Position numbers and translations under genes: made by a program | Part shown: one piece after another, positions 6,798 to 15,017 of the stretch | Layout of the letters: the number at the start of each line of letters is the position of its first letter | How positions within the stretch are numbered: the stretch's first letter is position 1 | Assembly: GCF_021228125.1 (NCBI RefSeq) | Contig: NZ_JAJQQS010000007.1 | Span: forward strand, 1-64,000 | DNA from: Streptomyces albireticuli | GTDB lineage: Bacteria; Actinomycetota; Actinomycetes; Streptomycetales; Streptomycetaceae | Direction: 5' to 3' | Length of the DNA stretch: 64,000 nucleotides | The notes under the pieces: model-generated | Seen by the model: only the letters and a program-made list of their open reading frames with translations | Database searches by the model: none | Told to the model about the DNA's origin: nothing

Positions 6798-7450
6798 GGC
6801 TGACGCCCGTAGCCCCACTCCAGGAGGTACGTGATCGCGGCTGATGCGTCCTCGGCGATGCTGTCCGGGTTGCGAGCGCCCGCCGGCCACTCCCGGCCGC
6901 CGGATATCCAGAGCGTTCGCAGCCCGACGGCCTGCCCTCCACCCACGTCAGTGGCGGGGTTGTCGCCAACCATCCAGCCGTCGAGCGGCAGGGCGCATCG
7001 GCGTGCTGCCGCCTCGAATATCTCGGGAGACGGCTTTCGAACCCCCACCTCACCAGATATGCACACCATGTCGAAGGCGCCGAGCAAGCCCGTCTGCTTC
7101 AGCTTCGCTTGCTGAATGTCCACCGCACCGTTGGTGATTACACCCAGGGACCATCCTGCGGCTCGCAGCTCTCCGAGCCTCTGAGCTGTGCCGGGCCGAC
7201 ACGTCACGCGGGCCGCAATACCGCGGACGTAGGACTTCCACAGCTCATCCGCTGACTCGGCGAGCTGCAACTCTCGCCGTAGCCGGACAAAGTCTGCCGG
7301 GTAGGCACGGACGCTAAGTTCCTCACACATCTTGATACATGCAGAGTCGCTCAGGTCACGTGAGATGCAGAACTCATTCACCCAGCCTGATAGAGCGTTC
7401 TGCCGGTCAATGAGGGTGTTGTCGAGGTCGAAGAACGCCAGTCTCTGCAC
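6776..7450 (-). CDS. HAD-superfamily phosphatase
   Basis: A 224-aa haloacid-dehalogenase-like hydrolase. Motif I is FFDLDNTLIDR (residues ~6-16, nucleophile Asp and general acid Asp). Motif II is GVITNGA (~117). Motif III Lys lies in GVRKPSPEIF, and motif IV is VGDNPATDVGGG (~180). The helical insertion after motif I is a C1 cap like that of phosphoglycolate or pyrimidine nucleotidases. The start is GTG, and TAGGAT lies 10 bp upstream, so the message may be leaderless. It converges on the dehydrogenase with a 22-bp overlap and probably shares its metabolic role, but it has its own promoter. Confidence 0.88.
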   Translation of the reverse strand: MQRLAFFDLDNTLIDRQNALSGWVNEFCISRDLSDSACIKMCEELSVRAYPADFVRLRRELQLAESADELWKSYVRGIAARVTCRPGTAQRLGELRAAGWSLGVITNGAVDIQQAKLKQTGLLGAFDMVCISGEVGVRKPSPEIFEAAARRCALPLDGWMVGDNPATDVGGGQAVGLRTLWISGGREWPAGARNPDSIAEDASAAITYLLEWGYGRQPQSSGIL

Positions 7451-7568
7451 GCCCAGTTATCCTAGCTGCTGAGCAGCGAGATCCTTCCATATTCTTCCAA
7501 CACTGCCCCGATGAACCGCGCAGATGTCAGCCGCCATGCGGCTTCCCTCGATATCTGGCTTTCGCAGG

Positions 7569-8039
7569 TCACTCGTCCTCTTCCTCTGCTCGCCACCACC
7601 AGCCTGGCGTCTTGCGCCGCGCCTCCCAAATCGCGGGAGCATGGGCCAATTCCTCATCAAAGTCCTCGTTCAACCGGGCAATCATCGATTCGAGGCGTTC
7701 CAGTCGTTCGTAGAAATCACTGGAGTGCAGCCCGGCGTACCGCTGAGCCGCCTCAGCTTCGCGGTCGCTCCGCGCAGAGAGGCGGCGGTGAAGTGATTGC
7801 CGAGTGACCTCACGCCGACCAGCCATTGCGTCCCAGGACATCCCCCCATGCCGAAGGACCGCAGACGCCAACGCTTCGACGCGGAGCGCCCTCCTCGCCA
7901 TGCCTGATCCGTAGGCCAGGACGTAGGCAGGACCGTCGCAAGGGTCTGCTGCTGCGACACCGTCCGTCGCAAGCTCCAATGCCGCGTCAGCTAAGGCCAT
8001 CAAGAGGTTGTGCAGTCGTTCGCCGGGAGCCGAGTTCAT
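7569..8039 (-). CDS. Putative HTH DNA-binding protein
   Basis: A 156-aa protein. Residues ~72-97 (GGMSWDAMAGRREVTRQSLHRRLS) match the 'SWxxIAxxxxVTRQSxHxR' HTH found in many small actinobacterial proteins. The N-terminal region is helical and the C-terminus is acidic with WWW near the end. The ATG at 8039 was chosen because a perfect inverted repeat lies just upstream (8061-8079). A GTG at 8087 would place that repeat inside the gene. CATGAT lies 8 bp before the ATG, so translation may be leaderless. Autoregulation is likely but inferred. Confidence 0.6.
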   Translation of the reverse strand: MNSAPGERLHNLLMALADAALELATDGVAAADPCDGPAYVLAYGSGMARRALRVEALASAVLRHGGMSWDAMAGRREVTRQSLHRRLSARSDREAEAAQRYAGLHSSDFYERLERLESMIARLNEDFDEELAHAPAIWEARRKTPGWWWRAEEEDE

Positions 8040-8060
8040 ACCAGCATCATGCCGATCGAG

Positions 8061-8079
8061 TGTCAGCACGATGCTGACA
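8061..8079. promoter_or_regulatory. Inverted repeat TGTCAGCA-N3-TGCTGACA
   Basis: Perfect 8-bp arms separated by CGA sit 22 bp upstream of the HTH gene start at 8039 and also face the membrane-peptide gene at 8174. Size and symmetry fit a dimeric repressor operator. The neighbouring HTH protein is the obvious candidate ligand. Confidence 0.5.
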
Positions 8080-8173
8080 ATCACCAAAGAGACCGTCCCT
8101 CATCCTGGTTACACGAAGGGCGGCCCCTGTTGGCCCAGGAAGCCGCCCCTGTCATCGTGTTCAAGGAGACCAG

Positions 8174-8416
8174 ATGACCCACCCTCAGGCTATCGAACCG
8201 CCGCCCGCCCAGCACGAGCCCAGGGGACGTTACAGCCCAATCATCGGGGCTGTCGGACCCCATGCCACCCCTTGGGGGGTCGTAGTGGTCATCGTCGTGG
8301 TGCTGTTCAAAGTGCCCGCAGACCTGCTCCCGGTCGTTCTTCCCACGCTCGCCGGCCTCACGCCTTTGATCGGAAGGGCCACGAACGCACGCCCCCGCGC
8401 TCCGCAACCCGCCTGA
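8174..8416 (+). CDS. Small single-helix membrane protein (80 aa)
   Basis: An 80-aa protein with one clear transmembrane segment, PWGVVVVIVVVLFKVPADLL, at residues ~33-52, flanked by Pro-rich polar ends. The ATG has AAGGAG 6 bp upstream, a strong ribosome-binding site. Small membrane peptides of this kind are common on actinomycete plasmids and integrative elements, where some act in plasmid spread (Spd proteins). That role is only suggested by location next to the island boundary. No specific family was recognised. Confidence 0.6.
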   Translation: MTHPQAIEPPPAQHEPRGRYSPIIGAVGPHATPWGVVVVIVVVLFKVPADLLPVVLPTLAGLTPLIGRATNARPRAPQPA

Positions 8417-8546
8417 GCCGACCCACGGACGTTCGGAGGCTGGCACACCAGTCTCCGAGTGAGCGGCGAGTGAGATGCAAATCTGCGTGATCTAGAAGGC
8501 TCATCTACGCAGCTCAGAGGCGTCCCCCAAGCATAAGTGACCACCC

Positions 8547-8588
8547 CCTCCGGAGCCGTGTGCGCAGGTTCGAATCCTGCCGGGGGCA
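8547..8588 (+). other. 3' part of a tRNA-Arg-like gene, probable attachment-site scar
   Basis: The sequence starts in an anticodon loop (CCTCCGGAGCC, compatible with anticodon CCG). It continues with variable loop GTGTGC, a perfect T-arm (GCAGG, TTCGAAT, CCTGC) and acceptor strand CGGGGGC plus A. No D-arm and no GCCCCCG acceptor strand are found in the preceding 80 bases. Integrases commonly recombine in the anticodon loop and leave just such a 3' piece at one element end. The natural terminator follows at 8643. Confidence 0.6.
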
Positions 8589-8642
8589 CTTCGCTTCAGT
8601 CGGCGCCGTCAGGGCGCCGGTTCACCGAAGTGCCGGACATCG

Positions 8643-8669
8643 AGAGCCGGACCCATTGGGTCCGGCTCT
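8643..8669 (+). terminator. Rho-independent terminator after the tRNA 3' end
   Basis: AGAGCCGGACCC (8643-8654), loop ATT, GGGTCCGGCTCT (8658-8669), then TT. A perfect 12-bp stem right of the tRNA fragment. The 8590-8921 space otherwise contains only a second weaker hairpin (GGCACTTCG pairing with CGAAGTGCC, ~8584-8634) and no gene. Confidence 0.7.
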
Positions 8670-8921
8670 TTGCCGTTTCCGGGGTTTCCTTCCCTGGTCG
8701 GGTTCCAGGGTGTTGCCGGGGGCGCCTCGTGGGGTGCTTCCGGGCGCGGGGGCTCTCGGGTTTCTCTGTCGAAAATTCAATCTCATCGGCCCCGGTCGTT
8801 CGACGCCATCCCTCCGCTCCCGCGGGGTAGGGTGCCGCCCCGGGGGGCATCACGTGACGGCCGGTTACGGCAAGTCGCCTGTCGCCCTGCCTTCTTGATG
8901 GCTCATCAGGAGGAAGTCCGC

Positions 8922-9872
8922 ATGAGATTGCGGCGAGGCGACGGACAGCGGCCGGCGGTGGACCGGCATCCCGCGCGGGACGATCTGCCGTTGCGAGGGG
9001 TGCTGGAGGACGCGGCCATGGGGCGCTGGGAGGGGCCCCGGGATCTGCTGGCCGCGAGCGGGCGGGACTGGGACCGGCGGATCTTCCGGCTCCAGGTGCT
9101 GGCGCGGGCCGGGGCGCGCTTCCGGTTCGCCGACACCTGGGCGCGGGCCGAGCCCCGGTCCGCGGACGCGCTGGCGCTGCTGGCGCACGTTCGGGCCCTG
9201 CGGTCGATCATCAGCGGGGTGGCCGAGGGGCGGGCGGAGATGGAGGGGGCCTGGGCCACCTGCCTCGCCGCCGCCGAGGCCGGGCCCGCCGACCCCTCGC
9301 CCTGGGTGGTGATGCTCGCCCTCATCCGGGTGCACGCGCCCGGCCGTGACATGCTGCGGCAGGTCTGGACCGAGGTCGAGGCGCGGGACCCGTACAACCG
9401 CGAGGCCCACCACGAGGTGCTCACCTACTTCTTCAGCCGCAACCACGGCTCGGGCGCCGAGATGTTCCACTGGGCGCAGGAACGAGCCGACACCGCGCCC
9501 CGGGGCCTGCCCCTCGCCACGCTGCCGCTGGTGGCGCTCGCCGAGTCGCACCGGCACCGGATGGAGACCGAGGCCGGCAGTTACGGTCTGAGCATCCACC
9601 CCTGGGTCGACTGCCCGCATATCGACCATGTGCTGGACCACTGGTGGCGGCACCGGCCCCCGCTCCCCCACGCCCAGTTCATGGACGACGCCAACTACCT
9701 CGCGCACGCCCTGGCGTTCGCGGGCCGGCACGCCGAGGCGTACGAGGTGTTCCGCGCCATCGGCCCGTACGCCTCGGACGTCCCCTGGTCCTACTGCGGC
9801 GACGCCGAGGAGCTCTTCCTGCGCCACCGGGAGTGGGCCCTGCGCGCCGTCCGGCCGCCCCGTTCCCCATAG
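8922..9872 (+). CDS. TPR-like hypothetical protein
   Basis: A 316-aa soluble protein without signal peptide. It has many short helical repeats (LLAHVRALRSII, DPYNREAHHEVLTYFFSR, NYLAHALAFAGRHAEAYEVFRAIG) suggestive of a tetratricopeptide-type fold; no catalytic motif is visible. The ATG at 8922 has AGGAGG 8 bp upstream and was preferred over in-frame starts further left. The stop lies inside the first unit of a 21-bp tandem repeat, and the permease gene follows 133 bp downstream. First gene of the presumed core chromosome right of the island. Confidence 0.7.
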   Translation: MRLRRGDGQRPAVDRHPARDDLPLRGVLEDAAMGRWEGPRDLLAASGRDWDRRIFRLQVLARAGARFRFADTWARAEPRSADALALLAHVRALRSIISGVAEGRAEMEGAWATCLAAAEAGPADPSPWVVMLALIRVHAPGRDMLRQVWTEVEARDPYNREAHHEVLTYFFSRNHGSGAEMFHWAQERADTAPRGLPLATLPLVALAESHRHRMETEAGSYGLSIHPWVDCPHIDHVLDHWWRHRPPLPHAQFMDDANYLAHALAFAGRHAEAYEVFRAIGPYASDVPWSYCGDAEELFLRHREWALRAVRPPRSP

Positions 9873-9958
9873 GCACCGCCCCGTTCCCCCTAGGCACCGC
9901 CACGTTCCCCCTGAGTACCGCCCCGTTCTCCCTGAGTACCGCCACGTTCCGCTGAGCA
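9855..9958. repeat. Five tandem 21-bp repeats
   Basis: Units start at 9855, 9876, 9897, 9918 and 9939 (the last 20 bp). Each carries the core CCGCCCCGTTC or CCGCCACGTTC followed by a variable CCC-rich end. The first unit contains the stop codon of the upstream gene; the rest fill the gap to the permease. Confidence 0.85.
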
Positions 9959-10005
9959 CCGCGCACCGCACATTCCTTGACCGTGTCCACGAGAGAGAGA
10001 ATCGC

Positions 10006-11550
10006 GTGCCACTCGACGTCCCCAGCGCCTCCGACGAAGAGCGCCTCCAGCAGCTCGGCTACACCCAGGTCCTCGCCCGCCGGATGTCCGGCTTCGCCAA
10101 CTTCGCCGTCTCGTTCACCATCATCTCCGTCCTCTCCGGCTGCCTGACCATGTACGGCTTCGGGATGCGCACCGGCGGCCCCGCCATGCTCACCTGGGGC
10201 TGGGTCGTCGTCGGCGCGATGACCCTGGTCGTCGGGCTGGCGATGGCCGAGGTGTGCTCCTCGTACCCGACCTCCGCCGGGCTCTACTTCTGGGCCCACC
10301 GGATGGCGCCCGAGCGGTCGCGGGCCGCGTGGGCGTGGTTCACGGGGTGGTTCAACGTCCTGGGGCAGGTCGCGGTGACCGCCGGGATCGACTTCGGCGC
10401 CGCGTCCTTCCTCAACGCCTATCTGGACCTCCAGTTCGGCTTCGCCGCCACCCCCGGCCACACCATCGCGCTCTTCGGCGCCGTGCTCCTGCTGCACGCC
10501 GTGCTCAACACCTTCGGTGTGCGGCTGGTGGCGTTCCTCAACTCCGTGAGCGTGTGGTGGCACCTGATCGGCGTGGTGGTGATCGTGGGGGCGCTGGCCC
10601 TCGTGCCCGACCACCACCGGTCGACGTCGTTCGTCTTCACCCACTTCGTCAACGAGACGGGCTGGAGCTCCGGCCTGTACGTGGGGCTGATCTCGCTGCT
10701 GGTCGCGCAGTACACCTTCACCGGCTACGACGCGTCCGCGCACATGACCGAGGAGACGAACGACGCCGCCGTGGCCGGTCCGCGCGGGATCGTACGGTCG
10801 ATCTGGGTGTCGTGGATCGCCGGTTTCGTGCTGCTGGCCGGGCTGACCTACGCCATCCAGGACTGGCGCGGCACGGTCGGCACCGCGACGGGCGTACCGC
10901 CGGCCCAGATCTTCCTGGACGCGCTCGGCGCCTCGGCCGGGAAGCTGCTGCTGCTCGTGGTGATCGTGGCGCAGCTGTTCTGCGGGATGGCCTCCGTGAC
11001 GGCCAACTCCCGGATGATCTACGCCTTCTCCCGGGACGGCGCCCTGCCGTTCTCCCGGGTCTGGCACCGGATCAACCCGCAGACGCGTACGCCCACGAAC
11101 GCCGTGTGGCTGGCGGCGGGCGGCGCCTTCGTCCTCGGGCTGCCGTATCTGGTCAACTCCACGGCGTACGCGGCCGTGACCTCCATCGCCACCATCGGCC
11201 TCTACCTCGCCTACGCCGTGCCGACGCTGCTGCGGCTGCGCCAGGGCGACGCGTTCGAGCGCGGGCCCTGGCACCTGGGCCGCTGGTCGCGGCCGGTCGG
11301 CATCGTGGCGATCTCCTGGGTCGCGTTGATCACGGTGCTGTTCATGCTGCCGCAGTCCGGGCCGGTCACGGTCGACACGTTCAACTACGCGCCGATCGCG
11401 GTGGCGGCCGTGCTGGGATTCTCCGGGATCTGGTGGCTGGTCTCGGCCCACCGGTGGTTCCTCGACCCGGGGCATCCCCGCAACGCCGCGCCGCTGCGGG
11501 GTCCGGCCTCCGCCCCGCCGGCCGGGATCTCGGACGCGTTCCGCTGGTAG
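10006..11550 (+). CDS. APC-family amino-acid permease
   Basis: A 514-aa integral membrane transporter with about 12 hydrophobic segments. The N-terminal GYTQVLARRMSGFANFAVSF and ISVLSGCLTMYGFGM, followed by GGPAMLTWGW, fit the GABA/choline permease branch of the amino acid-polyamine-organocation family. VAQYTFTGYDASAHMTEET is the conserved region near helix 6 to 8, with FSRDGALPFSR and RTPTNAVW later. It likely imports an amino acid or amine by proton symport; substrate not predictable. The GTG start is preceded by a GAGAGAG stretch. A strong hairpin follows the stop. Confidence 0.9.
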   Translation: MPLDVPSASDEERLQQLGYTQVLARRMSGFANFAVSFTIISVLSGCLTMYGFGMRTGGPAMLTWGWVVVGAMTLVVGLAMAEVCSSYPTSAGLYFWAHRMAPERSRAAWAWFTGWFNVLGQVAVTAGIDFGAASFLNAYLDLQFGFAATPGHTIALFGAVLLLHAVLNTFGVRLVAFLNSVSVWWHLIGVVVIVGALALVPDHHRSTSFVFTHFVNETGWSSGLYVGLISLLVAQYTFTGYDASAHMTEETNDAAVAGPRGIVRSIWVSWIAGFVLLAGLTYAIQDWRGTVGTATGVPPAQIFLDALGASAGKLLLLVVIVAQLFCGMASVTANSRMIYAFSRDGALPFSRVWHRINPQTRTPTNAVWLAAGGAFVLGLPYLVNSTAYAAVTSIATIGLYLAYAVPTLLRLRQGDAFERGPWHLGRWSRPVGIVAISWVALITVLFMLPQSGPVTVDTFNYAPIAVAAVLGFSGIWWLVSAHRWFLDPGHPRNAAPLRGPASAPPAGISDAFRW

Positions 11551-11556
11551 CCGGAG

Positions 11557-11588
11557 ACCTTTCGCCGGGGAGCCGCCCGGCGAAAGGT
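11557..11588. terminator. Bidirectional terminator between convergent genes
   Basis: ACCTTTCGCCGGG (11557-11569), loop GAGCCG, CCCGGCGAAAGGT (11576-11588). This perfect 13-bp stem sits between the permease stop and the stop of the convergent deacetylase gene. Confidence 0.75.
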
Positions 11589-11596
11589 TTCCCGGA

Positions 11597-12424
11597 CTAG
11601 CGGATCCTCGGGTAGCCGAACGCGTACCCCTGCTCCCTCAGCCACGGCAGCAGCTGTTCGAGGGCCGCCACGGTCTGCCCGCGGTTCCCGCCGCCGTCGT
11701 GGAAGAGGATCGTGGGGCCCTCGCGCAGATCGCGCTTCACGGTGGCGACGATCTTGTCGGTGCCGGGGTTCTTCCAGTCGTGGGTGTCGACGTTCCAGCC
11801 GAGGGGCCGCATGCCGTGGGAGGCGGCGACCTCTCGGCTGTACGGGGTGAAGGCGCCGCCGGGGGCGCGGTAGTAGAGGACCCTGGCGCCGCCGCCCGCG
11901 GCGTCCTCGATCATCTTCCGGGCGTCGAGGACCTGCTGCCGCTGGTACGCCTCGGAGCGCTTGTCCATGGCCACGTTGTGGTCGACGGAGTGGTCGCAGA
12001 GCCGGTGTCCGGCCGCGACGACCTTCTTGACGAGGGCGGGGTACTCCTTCGCGCGGGAGCCGACGATGCAGAAGGTGGCCGTGGCGCCGTTCTTCTTCAG
12101 CACGTCGAGCACCTTCACCGTCCAGCCCGGCTCGGGGCCGTCGTCGATGGTGAGGTTGACCGCCTTCCCCGGGCTCTCGCTGCCGCGCGTGAGCTCGGCG
12201 GAGACCCGCTCCGGCGGTGACGGCGTGGCGGACGCCACGGGCTTCCCGTCCGCCCCGGTGCTCCCGGCCGTCCCGCTGCCGGACGGGCTCTTCCCTTGGG
12301 TCTGTTCAGGTTTTCCCGAGTCCTCCGTGGCCATGGCCACGCAGCCCGGTATCGTCGCGGCGAGCACCAGGACCGATACCGCCGCCATCGTGAGGTGACG
12401 CCTCCGAGCGGTCAGTCGTGCCAT
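11597..12424 (-). CDS. Polysaccharide deacetylase lipoprotein (CE4/NodB)
   Basis: A 275-aa exported enzyme. A twin-basic N-terminus, hydrophobic stretch and lipobox-like ATIPGC (Cys ~28) indicate a lipoprotein. A low-complexity Gly/Ser/Pro linker runs to ~85. The NodB domain shows TIDDGPEPG (catalytic Asp and metal Asp), HSVDH (metal His pair), YRAPGG, LGWNVDTHDW and ILFHDGGGN (catalytic His), in the canonical CE4 order. It likely removes N- or O-acetyl groups from peptidoglycan or another surface glycan. The ATG has GGAGGGGAAG upstream. All CE4 catalytic motifs are present. Confidence 0.92.
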   Translation of the reverse strand: MARLTARRRHLTMAAVSVLVLAATIPGCVAMATEDSGKPEQTQGKSPSGSGTAGSTGADGKPVASATPSPPERVSAELTRGSESPGKAVNLTIDDGPEPGWTVKVLDVLKKNGATATFCIVGSRAKEYPALVKKVVAAGHRLCDHSVDHNVAMDKRSEAYQRQQVLDARKMIEDAAGGGARVLYYRAPGGAFTPYSREVAASHGMRPLGWNVDTHDWKNPGTDKIVATVKRDLREGPTILFHDGGGNRGQTVAALEQLLPWLREQGYAFGYPRIR

Positions 12425-12614
12425 GCACTTCCCCTCCCTCGGTGTGTGCTCCGGATCCCCGCGTGGCTATGCGCGCGTGCTCATGCGCACACGCTCGTAG
12501 CCGTTGGTGCACCCGAAGACGTCGCCACCGAAAAGAAGGTTCCAAGAAGGCACGAGTCGTTCGGCGATGTGTTAACGGACTGGTCACGACCGGGGTTTCG
12601 GGGAATTGATCACT

Positions 12615-13760
12615 TCATCCCCGCCCCTTCGGACCCTCTTTCACCTCCGGTTCGGAGGCTCCCGCACCCGCCGCGATCACGGCCGCCACCTCCTCGCGGC
12701 GCGCCTCCTCCTCGGCCGCGAAGCGCTCCGCGTCGAAGCGCTCGGCCAGCTCCTCGTCCTGGGCCATGAGCAGGTCCAGGCTGGAGTCGCCCATCTCCAG
12801 GACGCCCATGTCGACATAGGCGCGCTGGAGCCGTTCGCCCCACAGGCCGATGTCCTTCACACAGGGCACGATGCGGCTGAAGAGCAGCTTCCGGAAGAGC
12901 CTCAGGTACGAGGAGCGCTCGCTCAGCTCGGCGGCGTCGGCGGCGGGCAGCCCGAAGTCGGTGAGGACCACCTCGCCGCGCAGCCGGTCCCGCATCAGGT
13001 AGCAGCCCTCGATGACGAACTCCTCCCGCTCGCGCAGCTCCTTCTCGGTGAGCTGCGCGTAGTGGTCGCGCAGGGCCATCCGGCCGAAGGCCACGTGGCG
13101 GGCCTCGTCCTGCATGACGTAGGCGAGGATCTGCCGGGGCAGCGGCTTGTCGGTGGTGTCGCGGAGCATGCCGAAGGCGGCGAGGGCGAGGCCCTCGATC
13201 AGGACCTGCATCCCGAGGTAGGGCATGTCCCAGCGGGAGTCGCGCAGGGTGTCGCCCAGCAGGGCCTGGAGGTTGTCGTCGACCGGATAGACCAGGCCGA
13301 CCTTCTCGTGGAGGAAGCGGCCGAAGATCTCGGCGTGGCGTGCCTCGTCCATGGTCTGGGTGGCGGAGTAGAACTTCGCGTCCAGGTCCGGCACGGACTC
13401 CACGATGCGGGCCGCGCACACCATGGCGCCCTGCTCACCGTGGAGGAACTGGCTGAACTGCCAGGAGGCGAAGAGCCGCCGCAGCTCGTCCTTGTTCCTG
13501 TCCGTCATCCGGTCCCAGTACGGGGTGTCGTGGACCGGCAGGTTCTCGTCGGGGATGCCCAGCGGGTCGTACGGATCCACCGGCAGGTCCCAGTCGATGC
13601 GGGTGGTGGCGTCCCACTGCTTGTCCTTGCCCTTCTGGTACAGGGACAGCAGTCGTTCGCGGCCGTCCTGGTAGTCCCAGCTGAAGCGGGCGGACCCGGA
13701 GGCGGGCACCTCCCACACGGATTCGGCCGGCTCGTGTGCGTAGAACTCTCGCGTCGTCAT
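12615..13760 (-). CDS. Ferritin-like diiron protein, R2-like family
   Basis: A 381-aa protein with the four-helix diiron signature of the ribonucleotide-reductase-R2/ferritin-like superfamily: a Glu in FLHGEQGAM, MDEARHAEIF (ExxH), a further Glu in LIEGLALAAF, and QDEARHVAFGRM (ExxH). It starts with RFSWDYQDGRERLLSLY. Such proteins are annotated as ferritin-like or R2-like oxidases; the reaction is unknown. The ATG has AGGAGG upstream. Divergent from a second diiron protein (13960) across a ~200-bp shared promoter region. The acidic Ala-rich tail is probably disordered. Confidence 0.85.
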   Translation of the reverse strand: MTTREFYAHEPAESVWEVPASGSARFSWDYQDGRERLLSLYQKGKDKQWDATTRIDWDLPVDPYDPLGIPDENLPVHDTPYWDRMTDRNKDELRRLFASWQFSQFLHGEQGAMVCAARIVESVPDLDAKFYSATQTMDEARHAEIFGRFLHEKVGLVYPVDDNLQALLGDTLRDSRWDMPYLGMQVLIEGLALAAFGMLRDTTDKPLPRQILAYVMQDEARHVAFGRMALRDHYAQLTEKELREREEFVIEGCYLMRDRLRGEVVLTDFGLPAADAAELSERSSYLRLFRKLLFSRIVPCVKDIGLWGERLQRAYVDMGVLEMGDSSLDLLMAQDEELAERFDAERFAAEEEARREEVAAVIAAGAGASEPEVKEGPKGRG

Positions 13761-13959
13761 CGACGCCTCCTGTCCCTCGCTGTCCAGGGTGTCCCTCGCG
13801 CGCCTGACTCATGGGCAGGCTCACACGCCGGTTACCGCCGGGTCAATGACCGGAAGCCGGGTGTCCCCGGGGGATTGACGTCCTTGCTGACAAGCAGTCT
13901 CATAAAGCGTGACCCCGGGTAACTCACATGGGTAACTCACAGACGAGGTGTCCTCAGCC

Positions 13960-14961
13960 ATGACAGCCGTGACCCCCCGGACCGCATCCCGAACCGCGTC
14001 CCGGGCCGATTCCCGGACCGATTCCCGGACCGCGGCCCCGACCGCGCGCACCCGGCCGCTCCGGGACGCGCTCGGCCCGCTCAAGGACCGCGAGAAGGTC
14101 GCCGAGCGGCTGCTCGAGTCCTCCGCCCGGCACTCCTTCGACCCGGACACCGAACTGGACTGGGACGCGCCGCTCGTCGAGGGCAAGTGGTTCTGGCCAC
14201 CGGAGTTACTGTCCCTCTACGGCACCCCGCTGTGGCGGAGGATGTCCGAGGAACAGCGCGTCGAACTGTCCCGGCACGAGGCCGCGGCGCTCGCCTCCCT
14301 CGGCATCTGGTTCGAGGTGATCCTGATGCAGCTGCTGGTGCGCCACCTCTACGACAAGCCGCTCACCAGCGCGCACGTCCGCTACGCGCTGACCGAGATC
14401 GCCGACGAGTGCCGGCACTCGAAGATGTTCGCCCGCATGATCGAGAAGTCCGGCGCCCCGGAGTACCCGGTGTCCCGGCTGCACCACGGCCTCGCCCGCG
14501 TCCTCAAGACGGTGTCCACCACGCCCGGTTCGTTCGCCTGCACCCTCCTCGGCGAGGAGATTCTCGACTACATGCAGCGGCTGACCTTCCCCGACGAGCG
14601 CGTCCAGCCGCTCGTCCGGGGCGTCACCCGCATCCATGTGGTGGAGGAGGCGCGCCATGTGCGGTACGCGCGGGAGGAGTTGCGCCGGCAGATGGCGCGC
14701 TGCCCGCGCTGGGAGGCCGGGCTGACCCGGCTGAGCGCCGGCGAGGCCGCCCGGGTCTTCTCCCTCGCGTTCGTCAACCCCGCCGTCTACACCCATGTGG
14801 GCCTGGACAGCCACGAGGCCGTGGCCCAGGTGCGGGCGAGCGGTCACCGGCGCGAGGTGATGCAGGCGGGCGCGAAGCGGCTCACGGACTTCCTGGACGA
14901 CATGGGGCTGATGCGCGGGACGGGCCGCCGGCTGTGGCGCAGCTCGGGGCTGCTCGTCTGA
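13960..14961 (+). CDS. AurF-like diiron oxygenase
   Basis: A 333-aa protein with the ordered motifs of the AurF (p-aminobenzoate N-oxygenase) family: a first-helix Glu in WFEVILMQLLVRHLY, EIADECRHSKMFARM (ExxxH type), a Glu pair in LLGEEILDYMQRL, and VVEEARHVRYAREELRR. The N-terminal ~25 residues are Arg/Ser/Thr repeats encoded by a 12-bp tandem repeat. The ATG is chosen because GAGG lies 12 bp before it; a GTG four codons earlier has no usable Shine-Dalgarno. A TetR gene follows 56 bp downstream. I infer oxygenation of a small aromatic or lipid substrate; the substrate is not known. Confidence 0.85.
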   Translation: MTAVTPRTASRTASRADSRTDSRTAAPTARTRPLRDALGPLKDREKVAERLLESSARHSFDPDTELDWDAPLVEGKWFWPPELLSLYGTPLWRRMSEEQRVELSRHEAAALASLGIWFEVILMQLLVRHLYDKPLTSAHVRYALTEIADECRHSKMFARMIEKSGAPEYPVSRLHHGLARVLKTVSTTPGSFACTLLGEEILDYMQRLTFPDERVQPLVRGVTRIHVVEEARHVRYAREELRRQMARCPRWEAGLTRLSAGEAARVFSLAFVNPAVYTHVGLDSHEAVAQVRASGHRREVMQAGAKRLTDFLDDMGLMRGTGRRLWRSSGLLV

Positions 14962-15017
14962 ACGGACGGGCCGGATCCACGGTTTCGCGTTCCCGCGCGG
15001 CGGTTACGCTGCGGTGC

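Noticed and set aside
8515..8588. A complete tRNA gene at the island end
   Set aside because: The T-arm and acceptor 3' strand are perfect, but no D-arm and no GCCCCCG partner strand are found upstream; only a 3' fragment is present.
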